Origin: Brasenia schreberi
Taxonomy: Eukaryota > Streptophyta > Magnoliopsida > Nymphaeales > Cabombaceae
Assembly (NCBI GenBank): GCA_036023115.1
Contig: JAYKKT010000080.1
Span: forward strand, 9,880,501 to 9,944,500
Length of the DNA stretch: 64,000 nt
Direction of reading: 5' to 3'
The notes beneath the pieces were generated by a model. That model ran no database searches, was not told where the DNA came from, and saw nothing but the letters and a program-made list of their open reading frames with translations. Positions 12,092-24,046 of this stretch are shown here, piece by piece (within the stretch, counting starts at the first letter, position 1; each line of letters begins with the position of its first letter). The translations under genes and the position numbers were made by a program.

Positions 12092-13050
12092 ACTTAACTT
12101 CCTTTGCAAGCGCTTGTTTTCCTTGTACATGAACTCATATGTCAATTTTGCCCACTCACTTTATATATTGTTATTAAAAAAACAAATAACACAAGAAAAT
12201 AGAAAATAAACATACAAAAAAATAAAAACCTTTATACCATAAGAAAACCGCTAGATTGTCACCACTAGAGTGGTGGTATCATCGAAAGTGAGACCGTAGG
12301 AGATCTTCTCCCTAGTCAAAGTCGTCGATGGAGTGGTGGAGCACTCAAACTAGAATTTGAAACCCGCAAAAATGCAAAATTTCTATTTGGGAGGGTTATA
12401 ACTTAAAAGGGCATATTATGATACAGACCGACACAATTCAATCTATCGTATGGTGATTTCTCATGATACAATATGTTATGCCCATATCATACAATATTGG
12501 GAGAAGATCTCCTATGGTTTGACTAGGGAGAAATCACCGGCTTCTTCCAGTTTCTATATTAAAGTGTATTGTTTCTTGAAATGCAAGGTGTACTTTGACT
12601 GATACCAATCAGTCCAGTCTAATGAAAAGTGTGCAACTAGGCATACCATTGGTTCAAATCTTTTATAAAATTTTTATTTGTCAATTTTTAAATAAAATTA
12701 TCGATTCTAAACCGGAACCGGTTCGGAGCCAATTTGATTACCGTTCCAAGTTTTGGGCTAACCAAAACCACTAGTTATGGTTTTTATCCGAAACATGACA
12801 TGTTTATGTATAACAATCTAATCTCTCATAGGGAGATGCTAATGAGGGGGCAATCCTTCCAATATTAAGAAAATCCCATACTAACCAGGATAGTTGGGAT
12901 CCTATGGATTTGTGACAATCTATAAAGTGAGAGACACTCTTTGAGTATTTTAGGGTTTATGAAGTAGAGATTGGAGATTTATGAAGTGTATGACAATTTA
13001 TGAAGAGCTTTTATTTTTAAGTTTATTAAGATTTAAGAAGATAAATTAAG
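12092..13050. other. no gene; small inverted repeat
   Basis: Non-coding. A ~19-bp block around GTAGGAGATCTTCTCCC (12292-12310) recurs inverted at about 12500-12520, perhaps a remnant of a foldback element. From about 12800 onward it may belong to the 5' side of the hAT element that follows. Confidence 0.35.
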
Positions 13051-14445
13051 ATGGCAAGAAGAGGTATTGCAAAGTCTCAATCTCGATTTGATGACCTGGT
13101 ATGATAGTGTAATACTTCAATTAAGAGAAGCATATTGAAAATAAAATATAATTTTTGTAAGAAAGTCATGAGTGATGGAATTTTTGAATGAAACATCACA
13201 TAGCATAGACTAGGAAAGAGGTTGCTCATTACATATTAAGAGTTAGAAAAGTACCAAAAGTCATTAAATGATAATGTCTATAGATGATTGAGAGTATGGT
13301 TGAGAAGAGACAAGAAAAAGAAGATACATAAATGTTTGAGGAAGAGGACATAGGATAAGACAAATGTTGGTAATATTAGTTCTCGACCAACCAAGGAAAA
13401 GAGGGTTCTTAAAGATCATAGAAAGGGAAGGTGTAGGGGAAGATCTTCTCATTTTGGCATATAATCATTTTTTCTTCCTCCTCTTATACCTGATGCTTAG
13501 CTTGGAATTTGTGGTACTATATCTTTAGAGAATTGCATGAGCATGCAAACTTTATAGTGGGAAGATGGTTTTATGATGAATTCATACTATTTAGTACATT
13601 AAATTTCTTTTATTTTCAAGTAATGATAGATGCCATTGCTAATATTGGTCTAGAATATAAGATGACTTCTTATAATAAGTTGAGAAGAAAACTATTGGAT
13701 AAAACCATTCTTAAAGTAACATGAGTATTGTGCGACTTTGAGGGAGTCATGGAAGGGGATATGATACACCATTGTGGCAGATCAATGGAAAGATAAGTGA
13801 GGAAGGACTTTATTAAACTTTCTTATCTATTGTCCTAAATGTCTTCTTTTTTAGATTACTTGACATATTAAAAGAAAGTCATATTGTAGAGGTTCTAAAG
13901 CAAGAATTTGATAAGGTGATATTTGAGGTTGAATATGAAAACATAGTCTAATTAATTACAAATAATATAGTTAACTATAAACTAACTATAAATGAATTAG
14001 TTGAGAGTTGTGATACTTTTTATTGGACAACATATGCAACCCATTATGTAGATCTCATTCTTAAAGATATTGGAAAGATAGATGAGGTAATGGCAACAAC
14101 TGAGTGTTGAGTGTTGTCAAAGATATCACCAAATTTATGTATAACCATGCATTCCATAATGAGCAATTTTAATAAAAAAAGAGTGATTATGTGCATGTGT
14201 GAAGAATTATTGATAATGGATTTAACAAACAATTACATCAACCTATTTATGCAACAACTTACTACCTAAACCTAACGTTTATGTATTATATAATATTTAA
14301 AAGGGATGATCAGTTTAATAAAGGTATGCTTGATTGTATAGACATAGTAGTCCATGATGAGAGTAGAGGAGATGTTATACATCAAGAGATGGAGAACTAC
14401 AATAATTCTCTTCACTTGATGGGCTTGCTTATAATCATTTGCAAC
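13051..14445 (+). pseudogene. decayed hAT transposase (BED / DUF659 type)
   Basis: Broken frames on the plus strand recover the order of a plant hAT transposase. First comes an N-terminal MARRGIAKSQ and a BED zinc-finger remnant (NFCKKVMSDGIFE, then GKEVAHYILRVRKVPKV). Next is the DUF659 start (DAIANIGLEYKMTSYNKLRR) with INFLIYCPKC. The most telling block is FYWTTYATHYVDLILKDIGKI, recognisable as the family's F.TPC.AHC.DL.L.D motif with both cysteines lost. The late segment FKRDDQFNKGMLDCID is at 14299-14346. There are many stops and frameshifts, so the copy is old and inactive. TIRs were not located. It could in principle be a source family for small TIR elements in the window, but that link is not shown. 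Confidence 0.78.
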
Positions 14446-15250
14446 CGTACTAATATATGCCTACATAAACATATGAATCATTTATCTTAATATTTAAGTT
14501 TCTTAAATTTTATATTTATAGTAGAATAAATCTTATATTTATATTTTTCTCTTAGATGTTTGGTAGAGTAGGTTTGAAAGTGATTACTAAAACTTAAGAT
14601 ATTTTGAAATAAGAGTTCTAAGTCAAACCTATTGTTAAAGGTAGTGATGATCTCAAACAAGGAGAAAAAAGAATATTATTTAGTTAATGGTCTTGATTAC
14701 AATATGTGATTCTTCTTTGTCAATTATAAAAATTGTAATTTTGCTACTTGTTTAATCAAAAGTTGTATAACTTATAATTTGAATTAATATTCAATGATGA
14801 ATATTTACTCAAATTTTGATTTATAGGAATTATTTAGAGTTAAACGATATACAACAATAAAGGTGTACATCTTGATTTTTTCCTATTTTATTGATTTTAA
14901 AAATAATTTAAAAAAAATTTATGATACGATACAATACATTTATCTTATAGAGAAAAACGATATACAATACGGCCTCCAAACAACGCTACCTCCAATGCCA
15001 GACTTTACTAGACAATTTCTGTTGTCGATTGCACGAACAACACATATCGAACCATCCATCAATGTTGATACGAAGATCAATCTCAATCTCATTTAATGCA
15101 CAATACATGAGTGCATTAAACATGATATAGAATGATACAACCATCCAACTAATCGTACATAGGGTGATAATGATCAAGTAATATCTAGTTGTATATATAT
15201 ATATATATAACAGAAGAATTAATAACTTGTGGCTGTGATTTCGTTGCAGG
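14446..15250. other. AT-rich, probably the 3' part of the hAT element
   Basis: Very AT-rich with no coding motif. An (AT)n run lies near 15193-15210. Likely includes the hAT element's 3' region, but its end could not be placed. Confidence 0.35.
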
Positions 15251-15616
15251 TCTTCATCAAAACAGAGAAAAGGAGTTGTAAACGCATGTGCTATTCACTG
15301 GTCTGCGACTGTCGGTTGTAATACATTCTTTTTATCACGACTGCTGTGAACTGTTCACAAGTCTTTCTTACAAGAGTTTCACAATATCCTCGTCTGAGTT
15401 CTCAAGTTTTAAGAATTCAAAAGAAAAACCTTCACATAAGAAAGAGAATTCATTACATCCTCCAATTCATTTCCTTGAGGATTCCAATTATGGATTTGCA
15501 AAGCTGACACCTCATTCCACCTCAGAGTATAGGGCTCCAATCCTTCTACAGCTCTTAAGAAAACAGAGGCTGTCAAGCTGGAGTTCACTTATATGTAAGC
15601 TGTATAAAGATTAAAC
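15251..15616 (+). other. unrecognised exon-like open frame
   Basis: A plus-strand frame opens after a TTGCAG acceptor-like site and holds a 108-codon ORF (15288-15614). Composition is Ser/Lys-rich with HPPIHFLEDSNYGFAKL and PILLQLLRKQ in the C-terminal half. It shows no domain I know and no plausible downstream exon. The window 15455-15477 is repeated exactly at 15714-15736. It may be an orphan exon or chance. Confidence 0.2.
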
Positions 15617-16714
15617 TGTAACAGTAACTTTTATATTACCAATTGATTTAGAGAAATAAAAATGAAGGTCAAATCTGCAGCCATGAGTTGGGCTTCTCTC
15701 AGAGTTCTTGGTGACATCCTCCAATTCATTTCCTTGTAAAACATTTATATCTTCCATATGGATAGATATCAAAAACCCAATTCTCATGTATGCATAACCT
15801 TTGCATTAGGTTACCTTTATTAGCCTTTACCTATTATATGGATATTCAGGGTTCTCTTATCCACCTTATCAACCAAGTTCCAACTAGAAAGTTATGCCAC
15901 TCCTAGTCGACTAAGTGCCCTCTTGTACACATCATAGTTAGCATTTCTATCTGTAGTTGTTAATAGCATGCTACAATGCCTGCTAAAGCATGCTTTACAC
16001 CTGAGTACCATCAGTCCCTAAGGCGCCTAGTTTGGTGAAGAAGTGGCTTATCTGCAGTACCGTTGTTTATTTTACATATAATATCATTTAGTAAATATCC
16101 TGATTTTATGTATATTATTTTATTCTTAATTTACTTGAGAAAATACACTCTCTTCCCATCATTAAAAGTATTTTAAAGTTAAAATTCTAATAAAATATCA
16201 ATTCTTATGTTAAAGCCAAAAAAAAAAATTCTGTGTCACTTCTAATTTAAGTGTCTATAAATCTAATGTAATTATTTGATGCTTTAAAAATTTATCAAGG
16301 CAAGGTATTGCTTTATATCCCAAGTCTGAAAGAAAAACCCATACAAACTTGTTACAAAAAGTAATTTGCTTTTATATATAATTTATCTACGAAAAGAATT
16401 ATAGGCAAGATGGGGTTAGGCAGACCCTTCCCAGATGCAGAGTCGTATATGGAGCTAATCTGTCTCACAAGTGTATGGTCTCCCAGCTCTGACCTTTCAT
16501 GGATATCCTTTACGATACTTGGGTAAATATGAATAATTATCTGACTATTATGTTATATGTGTAATTCCAGCATGGGATAACACGTAGATGAGATTAAATA
16601 AGATTAAATGCTACTTTTCACCATATTTGATTTCCTTTTTGAAACTTTTAGATTTTTAATTTACACATCCAATTTTTTCTAGAAAAACATCAAACTTTCA
16701 ATATCTTAAGGGTG
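15617..16714. other. no gene seen
   Basis: AT-rich, non-coding. A 23-bp direct repeat partner lies at 15714-15736. Confidence 0.4.
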
Positions 16715-17128
16715 TGTTTGGTACAACATTTCAAGAGAACTGGACATTAATTTTTGGTGCTTGCAATTCCAAATTTTGTTGTGCATTAAAGTGGAACCCA
16801 TCTATAGCATGGAATTGTGGTTCCATATAAGGAAGACTATTAATCCTTCTTGTTAAACTTCTGTTTTGGGTCGTCGGGCTCCTATTGGATAAGATTCTGA
16901 TCCAATAGGAGCCGTATGTCATCTCTTTTACTTACTAGGGATAAATTAGTCTTTTAAGTTATAAACCATTATATATATATTAACCCTAATTGCAATATAT
17001 GTTTAAGTAAAATAAAGAGAAGAGAGAGGACGGTTGCACAAGAGGGAGGCGTTGGCCCTCTGTTTACTTCAGTAATAGAGATTTGCATGTGCTTTTGACA
17101 TGTTTATGTTTTGAGTTGTTTATCATCA
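16715..17128 (+). mobile_element. Copia 5' LTR (left edge uncertain)
   Basis: The sequence directly upstream of a Copia primer-binding site ends in CA at 17128. It contains a TATA-rich stretch near 16970 and a purine-rich GAGAAGAGAGAGGA block near 17010, both common in plant Copia LTRs. A perfect hairpin lies at 16877-16913. No 3' LTR copy was found, so the left edge (about 16715) is a guess. Confidence 0.5.
16877..16913. repeat. perfect 14-bp stem hairpin in Copia LTR
   Basis: Arms GGCTCCTATTGGAT and ATCCAATAGGAGCC are separated by a 9-base loop. Palindromes of this kind occur in some LTRs, but the role here is unknown. Confidence 0.9.
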
Positions 17129-17142
17129 TGGTATTAGAACCT
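17129..17142 (+). other. Copia primer-binding site
   Basis: TGGTATTAGAACCT follows the LTR end and matches TGGTATCAGAGCC, the initiator Met-tRNA complement, with two or three changes. Confidence 0.75.
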
Positions 17143-17354
17143 AATCTTTGCGATTAGGACATATTTTCATGATTCTACAACAGTTTCCAACGATAAAAGG
17201 TGTGTAGGGCAGCGTGAATCAGTTATAGTCTGTAGAATTTTGAATCAGGTCAGTTTTACGTTCACGAATAGTCGTTACGAAAAAGAATTTCTGAAAAAGA
17301 GAGAGGAAGATTTTTTTCAGCCCTAGTAGAAAGGGATTTCTTCTTGTCTGACAG

Positions 17355-18580
17355 ATGAAAAATGATGGACTGTGGAAAAAATGTTATTTCAAAGAAGGGG
17401 CAAGATTTCAGATTACAAATATAAAATTAGATGATAGAAATTACCTACAATGGGCCAGATCGATTGAACTGGTTGTTATGACAAAGGGGCGATGAGATTA
17501 TTTGACTGGACACATTCTCATGCCCCACTTAACTGATCCTTCATACTCTAAATGGCATAGGGAAAACATCCTAATAAGTGCATGGCTCATCCAATCCATG
17601 ACACCATCTATTGTAAGTACATTTATGTTTTTAGAATCGGCTAAAGACATTTGGGCGATTGTTCATGATGCATATGCTCAAACGAAGAATATTGCAAAAA
17701 AATATGAGATTATAGAAAAAATTTATAAATGCAGACAAGAGGAAAGATCAGTGAGTGACTACTATGCATAACTTCGTGGTTTATGAAAAGAATTACAGTA
17801 TTATTCAAAGACCAAATGTCAAAGCTGCATGAAGGAATAAACTAGTGAGCTTGAAGAACGGAAAGTGTTTGATCTTTTATAGGGCATCTCCTCAAAATAC
17901 GAGGCAGTAAAGAATAATATCCTAAGCAAAGAAGAACTTCCTTCATTGAGAAAAGAGGATAAAAGACGTTTAGAGAAGAAAGGAAAAATAAAACAAGAGA
18001 TGATTGCATTTGTGGAATGTGCCTAATTATTCAGGATCTCGTGACAGAGGAGGCTATGGAGGTCGTGGTAGAAGTCGGTTTCAATCTACTCAATATGAGA
18101 AGGATAAGTTATGTTGCTCACATTGTGGGAAAACCCGATATACAAAGGAAACTTGTTGGGAACTAGTGGGCAGACCCAACTATAATTAGAAACCGAATAG
18201 AACATATTTCAGTGATCAAGTTGAAAGACAAAATCTGAAAACTAGACCGAGTTCATTGACTGATATGAAGAAGGAAATCGAAGATCTTAAAGTAAGACTA
18301 ACTGAATCGCAATCTGCATCTACATCTTTTGTTGTTGATTCCCAAGCTACCATGACATATCCTTTTTCATTCATGTCATCTTGTAATTCACTTATTCCTA
18401 ATTCAAGAATATGAATAGTCGACTCAGGCACAACAGATCATATGGTTGGCCGTCGAGAATATTTTTATCACTATAAGTTGATTCATAATCGTGTTGGCAT
18501 TAAGCTGATTGATGGGTCTAATACTCCTATTGTGGGAAAAAAAAGTATAATCATTACTTTGGGACTCTTAAAAATATTCT
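17355..18580 (+). pseudogene. Copia gag-protease (broken)
   Basis: Starts with a methionine at 17355. Gag begins in the usual Copia way (FQITNIKLDDRNYLQWARSI), and its core continues as SKWHRENILISAWLIQSM, DIWAIVHDAYAQ, EERSVSDYYAQLRGLW. A Gly/Arg-rich stretch (GYGGRGRSRF) precedes the zinc knuckle CSHCGKTRYTKETC (C-x2-C-x4-[Y for H]-x4-C). The protease active site IVDSGTTDHMVG is at about 18416-18450. In-frame stops interrupt at about 17493, 17769, 17878 and 18187. Integrase, RT and RNase H are missing after about 18580, so this is a 3'-truncated dead element. Confidence 0.85.
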
Positions 18581-19599
18581 GCAGCAGCAATATACCAAAA
18601 TACGCACATACTGACATCTATATAGATGATTTTGTCTCTATTACTATGTTTGTGCTACTCCCAACCAGGGTCTGTGAAGCCAATTTTTCTGAAAATATAA
18701 ACTGCAGACTAAAAATTCAAACTTCAAACAAAGACTAATACCTAATTATAAAGCTGCGCCTAATTGCGGTTACTATCTCAATTACGCACCTGAAAACCTC
18801 CATTTGAGTGCATAATAATAAATAATACCAGAAAGTACAAAACTTGAATATCGTTCTCGGTTCAATTCATTATAGTTAAGGAACTTTTGTTTGGTATCAC
18901 AAGTATGATTACCACTAATAATATTTTTTGGACTAAAGCATCTAAAAAGTGGTATGCCACGCATAGAGTGTGTCATTCATATCCATCCGTGTGAGTGGTA
19001 TTGCAACTCTTCTTTTTAAATATATATTTATTTATTTGGCAATCGTTGGAAAAAGTCTCATTCACACATACTACCAAATCATGTGTGATCATATTTATAA
19101 AGAAATAGCATAGGAGATATTTTGTAACTGATGAAAATTACTTTTATTTAGTTCTTTTACATAAAGCAATCTATCTATCAAGTTAATTTAATTGTTCCAA
19201 TTAAAGTATCTGTGTAAAGTGACAATCATCTTTGAATTTTATCTGAATCACTGGAGAGTTTAGGTATTTTCTGTAGGCCCATACGGCAAGTCTTCTAATC
19301 CATAACATCTTGTTCACTAAGTATCCAAGTAAGTAATACGACTATGAAGGATCCTATTTCCTATTTTTTGGCTTTGAAAAAATAGACGGGGTGGTGGGGG
19401 ATAGGTAAAATAGGCTTCTTTTGACACAAAATATTAAACAGTTTGGATTTCACTATTCCATTGTACCATGAAATATCCTTAATAAAGTAGGAAACATTCA
19501 TGAACTTTAAACGTAAGTAACTCTGCAACGGTTCTAAATAGCTGCAATATTGTGGTTGTGGCATCGTAACCACATTACCCCATAATTGTGGCATAGTTT
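18581..19599. other. no gene; flank between two Copia remnants
   Basis: AT-rich DNA with no recognisable domain. The minus-strand frame at 19361-19618 overlaps the edge of the next Copia LTR and has no motif. Confidence 0.4.
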
Positions 19600-19928
19600 C
19601 AAATCTCAAAAGAATCATAATGAGATAGTGATAACCTACATCGAAATCGCGTTGTGTTTTAACAAGAGTCCAAACAATGAAATCAAATCACAAACAAAGG
19701 TTGTGCAAGACAGTATATTTTATTGATGAGTGAAAGCAGTATTTATAGAGGAAGAATACATTGCAAGAGAGATGGAGGAGAAGCCTTGAAGGCTGGCTGC
19801 TGTGCTCAGCACAACACAGTCTAGCCTGACCTCCAACGGCTGGATGACTGGCCACAGACCCTAGTGGCTTGGGCCAGCCTTAACTCAAACACGGGCCTTA
19901 ATGGCCCGTGTACCTATTACATTTAATA
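19600..19928 (-). repeat. 3' LTR of the minus-strand Copia
   Basis: Pairs with 24047-24424. The U5 end is too diverged for exact placement. The element's first base pair is mutated (TATTAAATG for TGTTAAATG). Confidence 0.8.
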
Positions 19929-19942
19929 CCCCTCCCTCAAAC

Positions 19943-21425
19943 TTACGTGGTATATACTAAAAGTTTGTCAAATAAAAATTGAAAACGAGTGACCGAGAGA
20001 GATTTGATGAAGAAATCAGCTAGCTGCATCTCTAATGTAACATAACACAAAGTTATCTTCTTTTGCAAGCATTCTTCATGAACAAAATGACAATCCATTT
20101 CAATATCCTTCGTCCATTCATGAAAGGTATTGTTAGTAAATGTACATGACACTTTTATTGTCACAATACATAGGAGTGGGAAAACGAGAAGAGAAACTCC
20201 CATATCCGCAAGTAACCAACGTAACCAAACAATCTCTTTAGTAGTAGATGCCATAGCACGATATTCTCGCTTTGAAGATTGAGAAACAATAGATTGTTTC
20301 TTGCTCTTCCAAGAAATAAGAGAATCACCCAAAAATATACGTAAACCAAAGAATTTACTAAGGACTGTGGGATCATCACATGACGTAAGATCGAGTAGCG
20401 CACGCAGCCTCTAAGGAAGAGGTTGATGGAAATAAAAGACTATGAAAGACTGTACCTCGAAAGATATCGCAAAATACGAAACAATACCGCCCAATGAACC
20501 GTAGTAGGAGAAGCAACAAACCGACTAACAACATGAACAAAGATATGCAATATCTCGACGAGTAATAGTAAGGTATACCAAGCTCCCAACAATAGTACGA
20601 TATAAAGTAGGATCCGACAAAGGTAAACCATCAAAAGAAGAAAACTTTTGCATTAACCTCAATGGGAGTGTCTCCATGGGCCTTATTATCGCTAGTAAGC
20701 TCGCTCAAGAATATCTCGCAACATATTTCGATTGAGAAAGAAGATAACCTCTCGGGCGAGAAGAGCTACCTCAATACCCAAGAAATATCGTAGAGAACCC
20801 AAATCCTTCATTTCAAACTGCCTAGCTAACTCGTCTCTTCAAACCGAAATACCATGAATATCGCACCAGTTGATAATCATGTCATCAACATATAAAGACA
20901 AAATGATACGACCCGCACGTTGCACTTAACAAAAAGAGCAGAATCATGACTACTTGAAGCAAATCCAAGGGAAGAGATCACAACAGAAAATTTTCAAACC
21001 AAGCACCTGGTGCTTGTTCGAGACCATATAATGCTTTCTCGAGCAGACATACCTAATCATGTAAACACCAGGAGTGGGCGCCATATAAACTTCTTCAAGA
21101 TCTCCATTCAAGAAGGCATTTTTAACATCAAGTTGAAAGATATGCCACCGACGAACCGAAGTTACCGCAATAAGAGTACTAATAGTAGTCATTTTTGCAA
21201 CAGAGCAAATGTCTCCTCATAATCCATACCATATTGTTGAGAATACTCTTTTGCAACCAACCTAGCTTTGTATCGCTCAATAGATCCATCGTAATTAGTC
21301 TTGATTTTATATACCCAACGACAACCAACAACAATTTTACCAGAGGTAGGTAGAGGAACCAAGTCCTGGGCACTGCTCTTTGCAAAGCGTAAAGTTCTCA
21401 TCCATAGCTTGCCGCACAAAGAGGA
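19943..21425 (-). pseudogene. Copia reverse transcriptase and RNase H (broken)
   Basis: RT: GCRWVYKIKTNYDGSIERYK and [20 protein letters not shown] at 21189-21419, then [20 protein letters not shown] near 21050-21120. The centre (20440-20900) is heavily frameshifted, so the YVDD box cannot be read cleanly. RNase H: ISWKSKKQSIVSQSSKREYR and AMASTTKEIVWLRWLLADMG at about 20210-20315, then WTKDIEMDCHFVHEECLQKK. These are the standard last domains of Copia pol. Several frameshifts; no function expected. Confidence 0.85.
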
Positions 21426-21749
21426 TCAAGAATAGCCTCTTTATAGGAAGAAAGGCCTGCAGAGACAATGAATAGTAAGCTAAAAAGGAGAAAAAGATGA
21501 AGAATAACAAGAATAAGCAAAACTGTAACTTTGTGGACTTACGAATGCGTATGGATTGACGTGTGCAGGTGGATCCACAATCTCGACTTTGACTAAGCTT
21601 CGAGGGACCATAGAGAAGAGGAAGCTCGTATGCGTGCCGAGAGTAAAGTGTCGCACTGTAAAAGCGGGTATTTGAAGTACTAGAACCTCGAGATGGACCC
21701 GAGACGACAAACTATCGTAATCCTAAAAAGGATCTATACGAATAAGGTC

Positions 21750-22507
21750 GTATCTAGTCAAACTATGAGTAAGGATGGAATAGAAAAGAAAGGTATATGC
21801 TCAAGAAAAACAACATGACGAGACACATAAAGTTTCTCCAGTTATTGGATCAAAACAACGATACCACCTTTACCTTTACCATAACCAAGAAAGACACAAA
21901 TAGCAGACATGAGAGAGACAACTTGTCAAGGCTCCACACGAGGACGAAGAACGAAACAAGTACAACCAAAAACTCTAAAGAAAGAATAATCAGAGCATAC
22001 CCATACAACTTTTCAAAAGGAGACAAACTCGAAATACGAGAAGATGGAATTGTATTAATCAAACTTACAAAGCAGAAGAAATAGCTTCACCCCAAAACAC
22101 ACTAGGAATAAGTAAGACAAAGAAAGAGAGAAACGAAGCTTCAACAACGTGCCTATGTTTTCTTTCATTCCATTAGTTTCGATAAACTTTTGAAACTCAT
22201 TTGACACATATTCTCCTCCCGAATTAGATATAAAAATCTTAATAGTGGAGCCAAATTGATTTTTAACCATATTGCAAAAGATTACAAACTTTTCAAACAC
22301 TTCTGACTTGTGTTTCAAAAGATATATCCAAGTAAAGCAAGTAAAGTCATCTACAAATATTATATAGTATTGACCTCCTCCCTTAAAAGCAACAGGAACA
22401 AGGCCCCAAACATCAAAGTGTATTAATTCAAAAGCTTTGTTTGGTACATAATTTCTTTCACCAAAAGGAAGATGATGCATTTTTCCAAGAACACTCTTTA
22501 CATTCAA
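21750..22507 (-). pseudogene. Copia integrase core and C-terminal region (broken)
   Basis: Core: KMHHLPFGERN, FELIHFDVWGLVPVAF, FVDDFTCFTWIYLLKHKSEV, IFISNSGGEYVSNEFQKF (22055-22507). C-terminal part: FWGEAISSA, TIPSSRISSLSPFEKLYGY, then KLYVSRHVVFLEHIPFFSI down to about 21785, with frameshifts. The first catalytic Asp (HFDVWG) is kept. The second, normally in a SD.GGEY motif, is replaced by Asn (SNSGGEY), which would abolish strand transfer. Confidence 0.85.
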
Positions 22508-22801
22508 ACTTTTGTTCCATAATTTTCTTTAACAAATGAAAATTACACAATTTATGAATATCCAAATGTCAAAGTCGTTTGTGCCAAAGGGTAGCATCTT
22601 CTGCTACATTACAAGTTTCAAAATTTGGCATAACTAAACAATCCATTTTGTATAATTCACTTTCTCTATGGCATTGACCAATCACCTTCTTCGATAGGTG
22701 ATCGTGCACCACACAATGCTTGGATGAGAAAGTGACTATGCAATCATTATCATAAATTTGAGCAACCGAAAGTAAGTTTAGATTGAGTTTAGGTATAAAG
22801 C

Positions 22802-23990
22802 TTACGTTTTGAATTTAATTTTTTTTTCAAAATTTTCTATTTTTTCAATTTGAAGTTTTGTACCATCGACCGTAAATATATGCTTTCCAAAGATATCATG
22901 AGATTCATTTAAGGATTTTTTACAATGAGTCATATGAAAAGAAGCACCCGAATTTAAAAACCAAGGCATACCTTGAGATGTGGAGAGAGCGTTTTCGGAG
23001 ATGCTTGCTTTTTTCTTAAGCATTTCTTCTATATATGCTTTGATGTTGGTATTGAAGACTCCTCCTTCTTTATCTTCCACGGCTTCTACATTTCCAAATT
23101 TCTTTCAAAAAAGATGACAAGTGGTTTTGATATGCCCACTTTCCTTATAATAGTGACATATGGTGTCCTTGGTTGGCCATGGTCCCATGGGTTTCTTGCT
23201 TGTTACTTTGAAGTTTTTTGCATGTGGAGGCTTGTATATCTTCATGTTAGTTCCTGGTTTGGAGGCGGTAAGAACGACTTCTTTTACAACATTGATATTT
23301 TTCAACCTTGTTTCCTCCATAACAAGATCGGTTAAAAACGAGTCTCCTTTTGGTCAAGGTTTTCTATGTATTAAGTTTGATCTAATATTTTTAAATTTGT
23401 CTCTTAAACCACATATAAATAAAAAAATATATTGATTATCCAAAAATTCTTGAAATTCATTCAATTTTTTGAGTTTTCCGAATTTATCAAAACTTCTAAG
23501 TTGAGTTTATAGTTCGAAAAACTCATTGTGATAATCTATAATGCGTAAGTTCCCTTGCTTAAGCATTATTATCCTTTCTATTAAATCAATTTGAAAAACA
23601 AAATCATCTTTAGAGTGAAGCTTTTTTAAGTATTCTCATTTTTCAAAAGCACTAATTCTATTTTAAAATTTTTCATCTACATTTTCATAAATAATCCAAG
23701 TTATTTTACCATTCATTTTTTTCAACTTTTTAGATCTTGCTTATATTTTTCATGTGCTTTAACAATATCATCATCATCCAAACCATCAATGTCTAAAATC
23801 GATTATTTGATCGTGCCATCAATATAATCTAAAAACTCTTTTGATAAAAAATATTTTTTCAGTCCTTGCCAAACTTTGATAGCATTTTGGATCAAGAATG
23901 TATCTAAAAGATTCATTTTTGTTTTCCATTTTATACAAAAACAAAAAATTTAGACTTACCTGAACTTCAGAGTAATTTCATGAAATTCAC
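22802..23990 (-). pseudogene. Copia gag, zinc knuckle and protease (broken)
   Basis: The zinc knuckle is readable as CHYYKESGHIKTTC (23105-23320), where the second cysteine is Tyr. The protease site reads WFLNSGASFHMTH at about 22925-22970, with Asn for the catalytic Asp of DSG. The gag proper (23330-23990) is only seen as scattered frames. Both replacements look like simple transitions. Confidence 0.75.
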
Positions 23991-24030
23991 AATCTTGGCA
24001 CACTTCCCAATGTGCTCGAAATCTTCAAAA

Positions 24031-24046
24031 CAAGGCTCTGATACCG
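24031..24046 (-). other. Copia primer-binding site
   Basis: Minus strand CGGTATCAGAGCCTTG next to the 5' LTR; only its first base differs from the initiator Met-tRNA complement. Confidence 0.85.

Noticed and set aside
15288..15614. Independent host gene
   Set aside because: A single frame with no known motif; kept only as a low-confidence exon-like feature.
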